Source: Symbiodinium natans
Lineage: Eukaryota; Sar; Dinophyceae; Suessiales; Symbiodiniaceae
NCBI GenBank assembly: GCA_905221605.1
Contig: CAJNDS010002124.1
Coordinates: 906,921 to 970,920, forward strand
Direction: 5' to 3'
Length of the DNA: 64,000 nt
The notes under the pieces were generated by a model that saw nothing but the letters and a program-made list of their open reading frames with translations, was not told the DNA's origin and searched no databases. How positions within the stretch are numbered: the first letter of the stretch is position 1; each line of letters starts with the position of its first letter. The position numbers and the translations under genes were made by a program. Positions 42,096 through 52,142 of this stretch are shown piece after piece.

Positions 42096-42719
42096 ATGGC
42101 CGAGCGAACCATCCCTATTGCTGTGAACCTGCTGAGCGGTGAGCACGTCTGCGACATCGTGGCCGCACACACGTGGACCGTGCGCCGTGTCAAGGAGGCC
42201 ATTGATCACAAGTTGGATGGGGCCGGCACCTCCCCACTGACCAGGCGAGCCGTCAAGATGAACCTCTGCATCAAGGAGCAGCTGTTCCCGGATCGTGCCT
42301 TGCTCGGTGACGTGGTCGCAGCAAGCGCGGGTGTGGAGGTCTTGCAGACGACGCTCGTGGCAAGCGGAAGGTACGACGGCACCTACAAGGCCGAGGTCCC
42401 ATACAACGGGTCGTTTCTGTTTCAGATTTCGAGCTCCTCGGTGCAGATGCTACACGGCGAGATTTACCCAGAGGAGGCTTCGGAGATTCACTGGGACAAG
42501 GTGGACCCAAAGAAGTGTAGCTTCACCGTGTTCAAGAGGGGCACTTCGGAGTGGGCGCAGATTAAAACGCACAAGAAACATACGGATGAGGAGGGGCTCA
42601 GGGAGACTTTCGAAATTGAGTTCCTGGGTGATGAGAAAGAATATGGCTTCATTGGCAAATTTCAGCGCACCTATGAAGGTCCGTTGGGCATCGCAAGAGG
42701 CACCTGCATCGACGAATGA
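42096..42719 (+). CDS. Protein with ubiquitin-like N-terminus, 207 aa
   Basis: The only long uninterrupted frame in the repeat zone. The start is chosen at the ATG in GCCATGG context. A CTTCCAG acceptor lies 46 bp upstream and the frame is open further 5', so a longer N-terminus is possible. Residues 1-85 (TIPIAVNLLSGEHVCDIV... VRRVKEAIDHKL...) have the beta-grasp pattern of ubiquitin-like domains, which are common at the N-termini of dinoflagellate proteins. Residues 95-207 (GRYDGTYKAEVPYNGSFL..., SFTVFKRGTSEWAQI) are strand-rich and unknown. The protein ends ...ARGTCIDE-stop. Frame and length are intact, with codon use of an expressed gene. Lack of introns suggests a retrocopy or a large last exon. 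No poly(A) tail relic was seen. Confidence 0.85.
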   Translation: MAERTIPIAVNLLSGEHVCDIVAAHTWTVRRVKEAIDHKLDGAGTSPLTRRAVKMNLCIKEQLFPDRALLGDVVAASAGVEVLQTTLVASGRYDGTYKAEVPYNGSFLFQISSSSVQMLHGEIYPEEASEIHWDKVDPKKCSFTVFKRGTSEWAQIKTHKKHTDEEGLRETFEIEFLGDEKEYGFIGKFQRTYEGPLGIARGTCIDE

Positions 42720-42837
42720 ATGGGCAGCGGAATCAGAAGCCCATTGAATCAAGGACAGCAAGCAAGGACAGTGGACAGGGGCTTGCAGCAGCAAAGGCAT
42801 GCGACTGGAAGACAAGAATGACAACCGCTCCTTCTCC

Positions 42838-42935
42838 AGGACCCGGAGTAGGCCCTTTTGTTAGGGTTGGGGTTCCCTTGCAAGCCACTTAAAACCAAAA
42901 AGGGCACCCTTATAATTCCTAGGTTACTCCTGGGT
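42838..42935 (+). mobile_element. Copy of dispersed ACCCAGAGTAGGCCC element
   Basis: ACCCGGAGTAGGCCC...GGTTCCCTTGCAAG...AAAGGGCACCC...TTACTCCTGGGTCT. Ends are loosely complementary. Relatives at 27.26, 35.88, 40.14 and 62.15 kb; amplified as a minisatellite at 56 kb. Confidence 0.65.
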
Positions 42936-43354
42936 CTAGTTCTACAAACCCTGACGCTCCCCCCCCCTCAATCCCACGAAAGCTAACCCTCGAACTCAAC
43001 CATACCTGGGGTCAACAAAAACCTTAAATAGGAGTCCTCGGAGCCTTAGGGTTAATAGGGAATGTAGCATTCGGAACCCGGGTAGCTACTTCCCATAGTT
43101 CAATTCCCGATTTAAGAACTCAGAAGTTCTTGTAAAGGGTGGGGTGGTTCGGGGAAGCCCATGCGGCCAGCTGGGCAGTGAAACCCTAAACCCTAAAAGG
43201 CGTAGCCGCTGCGTGTTGCGTTTGGCATTCCACACTCTTTTTTTGTCACAGGTACGGGTGCCCATAGGGTTTAGGGTAACCCTTTGCTGTTAGGGGAGCC
43301 TCGAAAGGCCTCAAAACGCTTTGCAAGCCCCGAGGCCGAATAAGGCTTAGTCAG

Positions 43355-43445
43355 GGGATGATGTTCTGTTGCGGTGACTTGGGACTTGGGGAACCAAATC
43401 TGGATCGGAGGGTGCAAGTTGCTTTTGTGCTCCTGGTTTTGAAGG
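43355..43445 (+). CDS. Mini-exon GDLGLGEPNLDRRVQVAF
   Basis: Acceptor TAGTCAG, donor GTTCTT. Continues VLLVLK; the frame remains open 60 bp further. Confidence 0.4.
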
Positions 43446-43618
43446 GTTCTTTGTTTGAATCCTGCAAGTTAGAGCGTGGGGATTCGGGTGTCGGGTTGAT
43501 GGGATAGGGTGCTTGAAGTCTTAGAGTTCAGAGATATTTAAGTACTAAACCCTTAAACCCTTAAACCCTAAACCCTAAACCCTAGGTTTCGGGTTTTGTT
43601 TTGACCGCCGCCACCAAG

Positions 43619-43689
43619 GTCAGCTGGGAGGGGCGGGCGGCCTGTGCCTTGTGATCACGATTGCGACACAGCTGCAAGTCCGAGTCCAG
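43619..43689 (+). CDS. Mini-exon LCLVITIATQLQVRVQ
   Basis: Acceptor CACCAAG, donor GTTTTG. Hydrophobic strand-like, G-rich start. Confidence 0.4.
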
Positions 43690-43973
43690 GTTTTGGTTTT
43701 TAGGGTTTAGGGTTGGTGGTTTAGGGTTTAGGCTTTAGGGTTGAGGCATTTTAGGGCTTAGGCTTTAAGGTTATTGGGGCTTGGGGTGTTTGGCTTTCGG
43801 TTATTTGGGTGCAGGGCCCTTGTAGGGTTTCGGTTTTCGGCTTTTTGAGTTCTCGGTTATTTTTTTGGTTTTTTTTGGTTATTTGGGCTTGGGGATGTGG
43901 TTTCGCCTTTGGGAGAAATGTGTGAAAGCGCTGCGTCTTCCATGTCTGGAAACTAGCAGGACTCTCTTGCCCG

Positions 43974-44074
43974 AAGGGTCCATGTACCTATATAGTCTAT
44001 ACTTGGGCCCTAGAGCTACTATATGGGAACCCCTATAAGGCCCAAGTATATACTATATAGGTACATGGACCCTT
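43974..44074. mobile_element. 101 bp perfect-ended palindrome
   Basis: AAGGGTCCATGTACCTATAT... and ...ATATAGGTACATGGACCCTT, arms of 36 bp. A half-copy lies at 54.50 kb. Confidence 0.9.
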
Positions 44075-44081
44075 AGGGTTG

Positions 44082-44160
44082 GTATGAAAAGGTGTCAGCA
44101 CTCAAGCCCGATGTCTGTCTCATGGCGACAAGGACTGGAACCTGCACCTGCACACCCTAG
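44082..44160 (+). CDS. Possible mini-exon VSALKPDVCLMATRTGTC
   Basis: Directly right of the palindrome. Frame ends TAG 44158. Boundaries uncertain. Confidence 0.35.
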
Positions 44161-44516
44161 AACAGAAAATCCCAAACTAAGGCTCACCACGTAAACACCA
44201 AACCCGCAACCCAGAGCCCCAAACCCTATACACCCTCAAGCCCTTGTACCTTGAAATTCGTGAAAAGGTTTCAAAAGAAACTCCTCGAAACTTCCAACGA
44301 AAACTTCAACTTCCCCCGAACCCGAACCCTGAATACTTCAAGTAGACTCACTTAGGGGGTCCTGATTATCAGCGTGCCGTACAAAAGGGGCCCACCTTAA
44401 GCCCTAAACCCTGCACCCTGAACCCTACAAACCCGAAACCCGAAGCCCTAAACCCGAAACCCTAAACCCTAAACCCTAAACCCTAAACCCTAAACCCTTA
44501 TTCCATGTGGATCCAG

Positions 44517-44590
44517 CTCCTTCAAAGGGCATCGGGCTGCTCCCCAGGCTCGGAGGCTCTAAGAAGATGGCCAGAACTGACTTGAGGAGG
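44517..44590 (+). CDS. Mini-exon PSKGIGLLPRLGGSKKMA
   Basis: Acceptor GGATCCAG; the donor is GTTTAG, i.e. the first base pair of the telomere-type run. Continues RTDLRR. Clear C-rich-before, G-rich-after flanks. Confidence 0.5.
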
Positions 44591-44764
44591 GTTTAGGGTT
44601 TAGGGTTCAGGGTTCAGGGTTTAGGGTTTAGGGTTTAGGGTTTAGGTTTAGGGTTTAGGGTTTAGGGTTTAGGGTGTAGGGTGTAGGGTGTATGGTGTAG
44701 GGTTTAGGGTTTAGGGTTTAGGTTTTTTTCGTTTAGGGGGTTCAGGGTTGACTGGTTCAGGGTT

Positions 44765-44832
44765 ATGATGAAGAAGAAGAATAATAAGATGAATATTATG
44801 ATGATGATGATGATGGTGGTGGTGGTGATGAT
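44765..44832 (+). repeat. GAT/GAA/GGT trinucleotide tract
   Basis: Imperfect triplets: GAAGAAGAA, ATAATAA, GATGATGATGAT, GGTGGTGGT. Confidence 0.9.
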
Positions 44833-44841
44833 CGTTGCAGA

Positions 44842-45020
44842 AGTGCCAAGCAACCGCTCATAGCACCCTAAACCCCAGTGCTTTGAAATTGAGCAACGCG
44901 TATGGCAGCATCGAAGACGCACATTTCTCTGGCACTGTCGCCCAGCCGGAAATACCCAAAACTCTCACGATCCCAAATGCCTCAACGTTCTGTTCTGAAC
45001 CGGAAGCCCCACAACCCACC
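44842..45020 (+). CDS. Possible exon NAYGSIEDAHFSGTVAQP
   Basis: Acceptor GTTGCAG. 60-codon frame continuing EIPKTLTIPNASTFC. 3' end unclear. Confidence 0.4.
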
Positions 45021-45077
45021 CTGAAAACCCTACAGACCCGAAACCCGAAATCCTAAACCCTAATGTTGAACCCACAG

Positions 45078-45169
45078 ATCCCTGGAACTGCTCCCCCAAC
45101 GTCAGTGGGTCGCCCAGGCGGTGCTGGTTATTCTGTTGCAGAAGGTGTCGCCCAAGAACAAGGAGCAAG
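45078..45169 (+). CDS. Mini-exon SLELLPQRQWVAQAVLVI
   Basis: Acceptor CCCACAG, GC donor, 92 bp. Continues LLQKVSPKNKEQ. Hydrophobic helix with basic end. Confidence 0.5.
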
Positions 45170-45692
45170 GCGCACCCCTAAAACCCTTTTAACCCTGGAG
45201 GAGTTTAGGGATTGAGGGGCTTGAGGGGTTAGGGTTTCGGGCTCAGGGTTAGGGTGTAATCAGAGGCTTTACAAGGCCTAAATAATTCCTAAAGCTGTGT
45301 ATGCTTGTGGGCTGGAAAGGGTAAACCGTTCCAGGGCCTGTGCTCTAGGAACCAAGGCACCCTATAAACCCTACACCCTCTCGCCCGAAGACTATTCTAT
45401 GCAAGTTTTTCTCGGGTCCTAAACCTCTAAACCCTGAACAACTGTCTTTTCTCAAGGGGTATTGGCAACTGGGTAGGCCTCTGTGAAATTTTATGCTTCC
45501 TCTATTGTGTTTAAGAGGAACATACTGAGGAACCTTTTTCAGAGGGTTTTCAGGGGTACTCTGGCAATGATATTGACCCTAAACCCTAAACCCTAAACCC
45601 TAAACCCTATACCCTAAACCCTAAACCCTAAACCCTAAACCCTAAACCCTAAACGGCTCTGGGCCCTGTGCTCAACTTCGAAATGACGGAAG

Positions 45693-45777
45693 GCCCGGGC
45701 GAGGAGGCGGCGCCCGAGGAAGAGGGCAACTATGAGGAGGGCTACGAGGGCGAAGCAGGCCGGCAGCTTGCTGAGGG
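45693..45777 (+). CDS. Mini-exon, acidic Tyr-rich
   Basis: Reads PGEEAAPEEEGNYEEGYE then GEAGRQLAE. Frame open further 5' (LNFEMTEG) but with no acceptor there. Matches in style the next island at 46432, suggesting neighbouring exons of one protein. Confidence 0.55.
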
Positions 45778-46431
45778 GTCGGGGGGGGGGGGGTTGGGGT
45801 TTAGGGTTTAGGGTTTCGGGTTTGCGGTTTAGGGTTTAGGGTTTAGGGTTTAGGGTTTAGGGTTTAGGGTTTAGGGTTTAGGGTTTAGGGTTTGGGGCTC
45901 AGGGTATGGAGCTCGGGGCTCAGGGTTTAGGGCTACCTCGAGAAACTCTTCACCTTGAAAGCAGTAGCCTTGCTTACCCAAGAAATTCCGGAAGCTTCCC
46001 TTCTCCAAGCATTTAAGAAGAAAAGGTTTACACTACTGTTATTGGTGAGTGTATGTTTGGGTGTCCCAGCCCGAAAACCTGAACCCTCATATCGGTAACC
46101 CTAAACCCTCATTAAACTCCAGGCCCTAACTGTGTAAGCTCTTGGGTGGGCAGGACGAGGCCTGACGAGGCCCGAACTCCCTGAAGAACTCACAACAACT
46201 GACATCCTAAAGTCCTAAACTCTGTAGCCTACTGCATACCCTCATGTATGACATCCCTAAATCTTACACATAAAAAAACTCCACTTCCTAAGCATCAACC
46301 GCGTTTGATGCTACTAAGCATCCCGAACAAGGCACGGCAATTGGGGCCGGGGACCGTCTAGCTCCTGTAAAACCCGGCACCCCAAACCCGAAGCCCCAAA
46401 CCCCAAGCCCTAAACACAAACCCTGAATCAG

Positions 46432-46484
46432 ATCTCTCCCCTCGGAGGCTACGAAGAGGAGCAGTATCCGGAGGAAGCGCAGTA
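46432..46484 (+). CDS. Mini-exon ISPLGGYEEEQYPEEAQ
   Basis: Acceptor TGAATCAG, strong donor GTAAGT. Read through, the frame would stop at TAG. Splicing keeps TA as a split Tyr codon, in keeping with the Y/E pattern. Confidence 0.55.
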
Positions 46485-46594
46485 GTAAGTGCAGGAAGCA
46501 CTTCCACTGTTGTCCAGCCGGCTGCGGGGGCTCGAGTTTTGGGGGTTTAGGGTGTTGGGTTAACCAGCTTGGAGCCTTAAACATTTATGGACCT

Positions 46595-46830
46595 ATGTCA
46601 CCCTATACAATCCTCATTAGCCACATAGAACCTGCAGAAATGTCACTATTAGCAACCCCCCCCCCCCAATCCGTCCCCCCAGCCGTCTGGCTTGTCTCAC
46701 GATATCTGGATGTACAGCCAGCATGGCATGACCTGAGCAAACCTCGCACTCCTTCAGCGTCCATGAGAGCCGATCTTACAAAAAAAGATGCGCTTAACTG
46801 CGCGCCGATACTTTATGCCCTAAACCCCCA
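46595..46830 (+). CDS. Possible exon, 99-codon frame
   Basis: Contains VWLVSRYLDVQPAWHDL and a C-run-encoded proline stretch. No clear splice signals. Confidence 0.25.
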
Positions 46831-46959
46831 AACCCCAAACCCTAAATCATCTTCTTATGGCTTTGCGCACGTGCTCAGAAGCCCTGAAACCTAAACAGCC
46901 CCGTTGCGCATCAAAGGACCTCGAGCCCCAAACACATTATGTAGAACTGCAGGGTGTCG

Positions 46960-47110
46960 GATGCAGCCTTTTTTCGCCACTATATGAACTCGTCTAAGCC
47001 TGGAGTGAGCTTCTTTTCCTTTCTCCCTTCCGGAGGCTCAGCCAGTAAGGAGGAATGCTATAGCCTCCTTCGTAGAGGGTATACCCGCAACAAAGCAAGA
47101 GGAGCCTACC
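46960..47110 (+). CDS. Possible exon leading into a Pro-rich repeat
   Basis: FFRHYMNSSKPGVSFFSF, then SASKEECYSLLRRGYTRN. The same frame continues through the CCCCCCAAAA tract as P/K/N/T/Q repeats, which is probably not coding. Confidence 0.35.
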
Positions 47111-47124
47111 CAAAAACTCCGAAC

Positions 47125-47300
47125 CCCCCCCAAAACCCCCCAAAACCCCCCAAAACCCCCCAAAACCCCCCAAAACCACCCAAAACCCCGCAAAACCCCC
47201 CAAAACCCACCAAACCCCCCCAAAACCCCCCAAAACCCCCCAAAACCCCCCAAAACCCCCCAAAACCCCCCAAAACCCCCCAAAACCCCCCAAAGCCCAG
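47125..47300 (+). repeat. (CCCCCCAAAA)n decamer tract
   Basis: About 16 units of period 10 with a few substitutions. Confidence 0.95.
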
Positions 47301-47400
47301 CACCCCCCAAAATCCCTCCAAAATCCTTCCACAACCCCCAAACCTCCTTACAACCCCCATCAGCAACTTCAGCAGCACTAAGATGCCGAGGCTGCTAGAA

Positions 47401-47612
47401 ATAGGGTTTAGGGTTTAGGGGTTTAGGGGTTTAGGGGCTTAGGGGCTTCGGGGTTTGGGGGTTTAGGGGTTTAGGGGTTTAGGGGTTTGGGGGTTTGGGG
47501 GTTTAGGGGTTTAGGGGTTTGGGGGTTTAGGGGTTTAGGGGTTTAGGGGTTTGGGGGTTTAGGGGTTTGGGGGGTTTAGGGGTTTAGGGATTTAGGGGTT
47601 TAATTAGGGTTT
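47401..47612 (+). repeat. (TTTAGGGG)n octamer tract
   Basis: About 25 units of the telomere unit with one extra G, plus TTTGGGGG variants. Lies 100 bp from the decamer tract. Confidence 0.95.
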
Positions 47613-47847
47613 AGGGGCCTTTCATGCAAGCTCGTTTTGTTTCGTGGTGCTCTGACACTGTGTGTATACCCTCCTAGCCAGTAGAACCTTGCTCCCGACT
47701 CACAGGGTTTATAATCGTGCTCACAGGGTTCATGGGGTTCATAGGGTTCATGGGCGGTTTAGGGTTTCGGGTTTAGGGTTTAGGGTTGTCCATGGGGTTT
47801 ACAGGGTCTCTAGGGGTCATTATAGAGTTCGGGTTCAGGGTGCCTAG

Positions 47848-47940
47848 GAAGCCCTGCTTGCAATGAAGGCAGCAGAGGCTCTCGGGAAAGATGGCTGCTG
47901 CCTCAGCTGCAGCGACAAGGACGGCCCGGGAGATTCTGAA
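47848..47940 (+). CDS. Mini-exon of 31 codons, phase 0
   Basis: Acceptor TGCCTAG, donor GTCTTT then TTTAGGG units. Reads EALLAMKAAEALGKDGCC then LSCSDKDGPGDSE. Helix then Cys loop. Confidence 0.55.
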
Positions 47941-48458
47941 GTCTTTAGGGTTTAGGGTTTAGGGTTTAGGGTTTAGGGTTTAGGGCGGGAGATTCTTGGG
48001 GTTTAGGGTTTAGGGTTCAGGGTTTCGGGTGCAGGGTTTCCCTACTTTCCCTACTGGTTCAGAGTAGGGAATCAGGCTACATCATCCCTTCCAGGGTGCT
48101 TAGTATACAAAGGGGTATCAGGTTCATTCACTATTAAACCCTAAACCCTAAAACCCTAAAAACCTAAAGCCCTAAAACCCTAAAACCCCAAAACCCCTAG
48201 ACACAAATCCCTACAGCCTAAGCCCTAGTTTAGGTTTAGGGCTCCTTATGCACTGAACGACCCCATGAAGACCCTAAGCCCGAAAGCCTGATTTGGGTTC
48301 AGGGTTTAGGGTCGAGGGGTTGAAGCCCTAAACCCTAAGTCCTAAACCCTAAACCCCAAACCCTAAACCCTAAACCCTAAACTCTAAACCATAAACCCTA
48401 AACCCTAGGGGTTTCGGGGCTTCGGGGCACGCGCTGCTGGGAGGTCGCGCGTTGGCAG

Positions 48459-48508
48459 CTCCTGGGGCTCCAGGGCCTGCTCTTAAGCTCTGTGGTCGGG
48501 GTCCCCGG
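48459..48508 (+). CDS. Mini-exon PGAPGPALKLCGRGPR
   Basis: Acceptor TTGGCAG, donor GTGTTT. Two or three Gly-X-Y-like triplets. Confidence 0.45.
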
Positions 48509-48522
48509 GTGTTTGGGCGGGC

Positions 48523-48539
48523 GGGGGGGGGGGGGGGGG
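48523..48539 (+). repeat. Poly-G run of 17
   Basis: Further poly-G runs lie at 48788-48802 and 55201-55221. Confidence 0.9.
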
Positions 48540-48559
48540 ATGAGGGTTTAGTGTTTAGG

Positions 48560-48960
48560 GTTTAGGGTTCGCATGTGTCTGCGTGTTTTTTTTCATTGGG
48601 TGCGAGGAGTGGCGGGTTAGGGTTTCGGCGTGGGGGGGGCTTGGGGTTTTGGAATGGGGGCTGGTGGCAGCTTGACTTGGGAGACTTTTTCGGTCGAAGA
48701 CTTCGGGGTTCAGGGTTTGGGGAAGGGGGGCGGCTTTTGGCGGGTGGGCTTGGCGTTTTGCAGGCGTGGAGGATTTGGTGTTTGGGAGGGGGGGGGGGGG
48801 GGGCGGAGGTTGGGGCCATGGGGTTTCAGATGGAGGTGGGCTTTGAGGGTTTTAGAGGGGTTAGGGGTTAAAAGCATTGTGGCTTTGGCAGTTGTGCGGG
48901 TTTAGGGTATAGGGTTGAGAGTTTCAGGCGGCTTTGCGGGTTTGGTTTGGGGGTTCAGGC
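48560..48960. other. G-rich unassigned stretch
   Basis: Open frames here (up to 98 codons) are products of G-rich sequence. No splice signals. Confidence 0.4.
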
Positions 48961-49135
48961 CTTACCCTAAACCCTCAACACCTTCAGGCTTTAGGGTTTG
49001 TTTCTCAAGACTATACAAGGTATATATATATATATAGGGGTTATATAGGGGAATAAGATTAAGGGTCTCTTCTAGGGGTCCCTCCTTATACCCCTGAAGT
49101 TTCCAGGGGTGCAGGGAAGGGCCGAATAACCTCAG

Positions 49136-49200
49136 TCGCCATGATCCAAGATTTGGAGATGAGGTGCGCCTCCCACTGCGACTTCGTGCCCCCAGCATGT
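49136..49200 (+). CDS. Mini-exon AMIQDLEMRCASHCDFVP
   Basis: Acceptor ACCTCAG. A donor at GTGCGC (49163) or beyond PAC. Confidence 0.4.
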
Positions 49201-49866
49201 GGGCTTTCAGGGGTTGGGCTCCACCTTAAAATTAAATCCTAAACCCTAAGCCCTAAATCCTAACCCCTTGAATCACCATCTGGTGGTCATAGGGTCCATA
49301 TTCTTGCTGGGCTGGAGAACCCAGACCCTAAACCTCTAAGTTGAGTGGGGCGGCGTAGGGTCCCTTTACCCTAAAGCCTAAGTCCTAAAACACCCTAAAC
49401 CCTGAAGCCCTAACCTGCCTAAGCTTTAAAAACTCCAAAGTTTTAGAGCCCTAAACCCTTAATCCCTCCACCCTAACCCCGAAACACTTCGGGCTTAGGG
49501 CTTAGAATGTCAATCCCAAAGGCTTACAGTAGGATCTAGAGCTTCGGGCTTCGCGCACGATTGAGGGTTAGGCGTTTCGGCTTCGAGCTTCGGGGTTTGG
49601 AATCTAGGCGTGTCTTGGAGGCTTGGGTTTAGGGTCTAGAGGGTTAAAAGTCATCAGCCAGGCTCCGCTTGACATTGCTTACGAACCTAACTCTTGACAC
49701 GGCGGGGGCCCTGCCTCCGAAGGAGAAGTGTGGTTTGGGGGTGACGGTTTAGGGTTTAGGGTTCAGGGTTTAGGGTTTAGGGTTTAGGGTTTAGGGGTTA
49801 TTCTCCCCCAGAACTCCAGAATTGAGGTTTAGGGTTCAGGTGAGGTCTGAAGATCCACATGATCAG

Positions 49867-49900
49867 GCAACGATGACGACTCGGAATTGGGCTCTCACAA
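49867..49900 (+). CDS. Mini-exon NDDDSELGSH
   Basis: Acceptor GATCAG, GC donor. Confidence 0.35.
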
Positions 49901-50295
49901 GCAAAACCCTAAACCCTAGCGCCCACACCCCAAACACTCCTAAGTCACCTGGGTAGCAGCCTGGGCGGCAGTTGGACCGCAAGTAAAGTTAACCCAGCAG
50001 GTCTGTAAGTACCCCAGAGGAAATTCACGATGTGCATACAGCTCCAATCATCCTTAAACCATGTTCTCAACTACTGTAGGGGTTAAGGTGTAGGGTTTAG
50101 GGCTTTGGGTCCATTACCCTAAGCCCTACTAAACCCCAAACCCTCAACCCAAAAAGCCTGAGGTCTAGAGTTTACCCGCAAACCCAAGGAACCCTTGAGG
50201 GTCAGTAACCCTAAACCCTCAATCCCAAACCCTCAAACTCAAAGATCCCTGGGGTTTAGGGTTTAGGGCTTAGGGCTTGCGGTAGGGTTTGGGGT

Positions 50296-50491
50296 CAGTA
50301 GCCCTAAACCCTAAACCCCCAAACCCTCAAACCCCCCCAAACCTCCCAAAAACCCTGAGGTACCATCACCATCGGCCTTACGGCTTAGGGTTTAGGGTTT
50401 AGGGTCAGTAGCCCTAAACCCTAAACCCTAAACCCTAAACCCCCAAACCCCCAAACCCCCCCAAAAACCCTGAGGTACCATCACCATCGGC
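50296..50491 (+). repeat. Duplication of intron end plus exon start
   Basis: AGTAGCCCTAAACCC...AAAAACCCTGAGGTACCATCACCATCGGCC occurs twice (about 50298-50373 and 50405-50491). The second copy runs into the 50475 island; the first stops after GGCC. Confidence 0.8.
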
Positions 50492-50573
50492 CGCAAGTTC
50501 GACCTTGCCAGCTGCCAGGCAGCCTTTGGTCAGAGCCTCAGGTGCCGGGCCGGCTGTGGTTTACCCCCAAGGA
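50475..50573 (+). CDS. Mini-exon TITIGRKFDLASCQAAFG
   Basis: Acceptor CCCTGAG, donor GTGAGG. Continues QSLRCRAGCGLPPR, with Cys at four spaced positions. Its first 17 bases are duplicated 107 bp upstream. Confidence 0.55.
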
Positions 50574-50999
50574 GTGAGGGTTTAGGGTTTAGGGTTTAGG
50601 GTTTAGGGTTTTGGGGTTTAGGGTTTAGGGTTTAGGGTTTAGGGTTTAGCGTTTGGGGTTTAGGGTTTGGGGTTGGGGTTTGGGGATTCCCAAGAGTACT
50701 AGCTGGAGGGTGGTTTGTCGGGGCTTTGGGGGGGGTTTAGAGTTGAGCCGGGAGTCGGTTGACGTCGGTTTTCTTGGCTTGCATGAATTTTGGGGCTCTG
50801 GGGTTCAGGGTTTAGGGTTTAGGGTTTAGGGCTACCACAAAACTTGTTCGCAAGAAAGCATGTCTGTGAGCATTGTGAAGCTTAGTTTTTGAGCAACGCG
50901 CTGCGCACAGCTGGGCTCATCCATATGAAGCATCTGTGGGTTTCCGATCATAGGGCTGCCTTTTGTTTTTTGTTTTTTTTGGGGGGGTTTAATTTAGGG

Positions 51000-51062
51000 T
51001 TTAGGGTTTAGGGTTTAGGGTTTAGGGTTTAGGGTTTAGGGTTTAGGGTTTAGGGTTTAGGG
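51000..51062 (+). repeat. TTTAGGG array, 9 units
   Basis: Perfect units. Confidence 0.98.
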
Positions 51063-51084
51063 TAGGATTCCTATAACAAGGACC

Positions 51085-51290
51085 TTGTATTTTGGGGGGT
51101 GTATTGGGTGTTAATGCCATCAATCATGCCCAGACAACAGAGGTGGTTGTCTTCGGTGTTGAACACGTCTCTATCGTGCAAACAGCACGTTGTCTAGTTG
51201 ATGTTCAAAAGCTCTTCAAGCTCAATGAAAATGCATTGCATTCAGGAATCTTGCAAGGCGGATTCTGTCTCTTCCAAACGTGCTTATGAT
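51085..51290 (+). CDS. AT-richer 65-codon frame, unassigned
   Basis: NHAQTTEVVVFGVEHVSI, then CLVDVQKLFKLNENAL. Protein-like but with different composition from the neighbouring islands; may be a transposable-element fragment. Confidence 0.3.
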
Positions 51291-51589
51291 GGTTATGGCA
51301 GAAGATAAACGTTTTTTTTTCATGCCCGAAACCCTACACCACGGCTTCTCAGAAGTATTTGAGAATGATTTGGTCTTGGTCTTTCGTGCAGCTCAGTGCG
51401 GTCCCTAAGCTACAAGACTTAAATCCCAAAGTCATTCCCCAACCGTAAACCTAAGACCCCTAAATCTAAACTAAACCTTAACCCCAAAACCCTGTGCGCG
51501 ACCTTGTTGAACAATCCTTGCGAGAATCCCTAACAGCCCTAGACTCTAAACCCTAAACCCTAAACCCTAAACCCTAACTCCCCGCCTAG

Positions 51590-51639
51590 GATGCGCATCG
51601 CAGTCTGCGCAAATCTTGCATTCGGCCTTCAATTTCGAG
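51590..51639 (+). CDS. Mini-exon MRIAVCANLAFGLQFR
   Basis: Acceptor CGCCTAG, GC donor. Confidence 0.4.
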
Positions 51640-52142
51640 GCTAGGACTCCCTTGAGGAGGTTTTTTTTAGGGTGTAGGGTTTAGGGTTGAGGGTTTAGGG
51701 TTTAGGGCTTGGGGCTTTAGGGTTGTTAAGGCCCAGAGAGCTTAGAAGGTCGGCTTTGGGGTGTACTCCCAAACCCTAAACGAACTTACTGGGCTTCAGT
51801 GACTTCGGGGCTTAGCGGCGTCTAGCTTGCAGGGGGGGTTAAACCCTAAACCCTAAACCCTGAACCCTAAACCCTAAACCCTAAACCCTAAACCTAAACC
51901 CTAAACCCTGACCGGGTTTAAGGTTAGGGGTATTGTTGGGCCTGCGGAGAGCCATGACACGCTTGAATCTACTACATGCGCCTGAGCAGCTGTATATGAA
52001 GCAGGGTTTATAGTACTGTTCTTGGTGAGAGTATATAAGGTTCCTTTTATAGATTGGTGAGTGTATGTACTGGGTGTCCTTTTGGGGATACAAGAAATAT
52101 GTACCCTACTTCATATCAACATGTCCCGTCTATACCCCATAG

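Noticed and set aside
46994-47378. Long minus-strand Gly/Phe/Trp repeat protein frames
   Set aside because: They are translations of the CCCCCCAAAA decamer tract; period 10 read over 30 bases produces the apparent protein repeat.
48562-48905. Frames of 85-98 codons in both directions
   Set aside because: G-rich low-complexity sequence lacking stops by composition.
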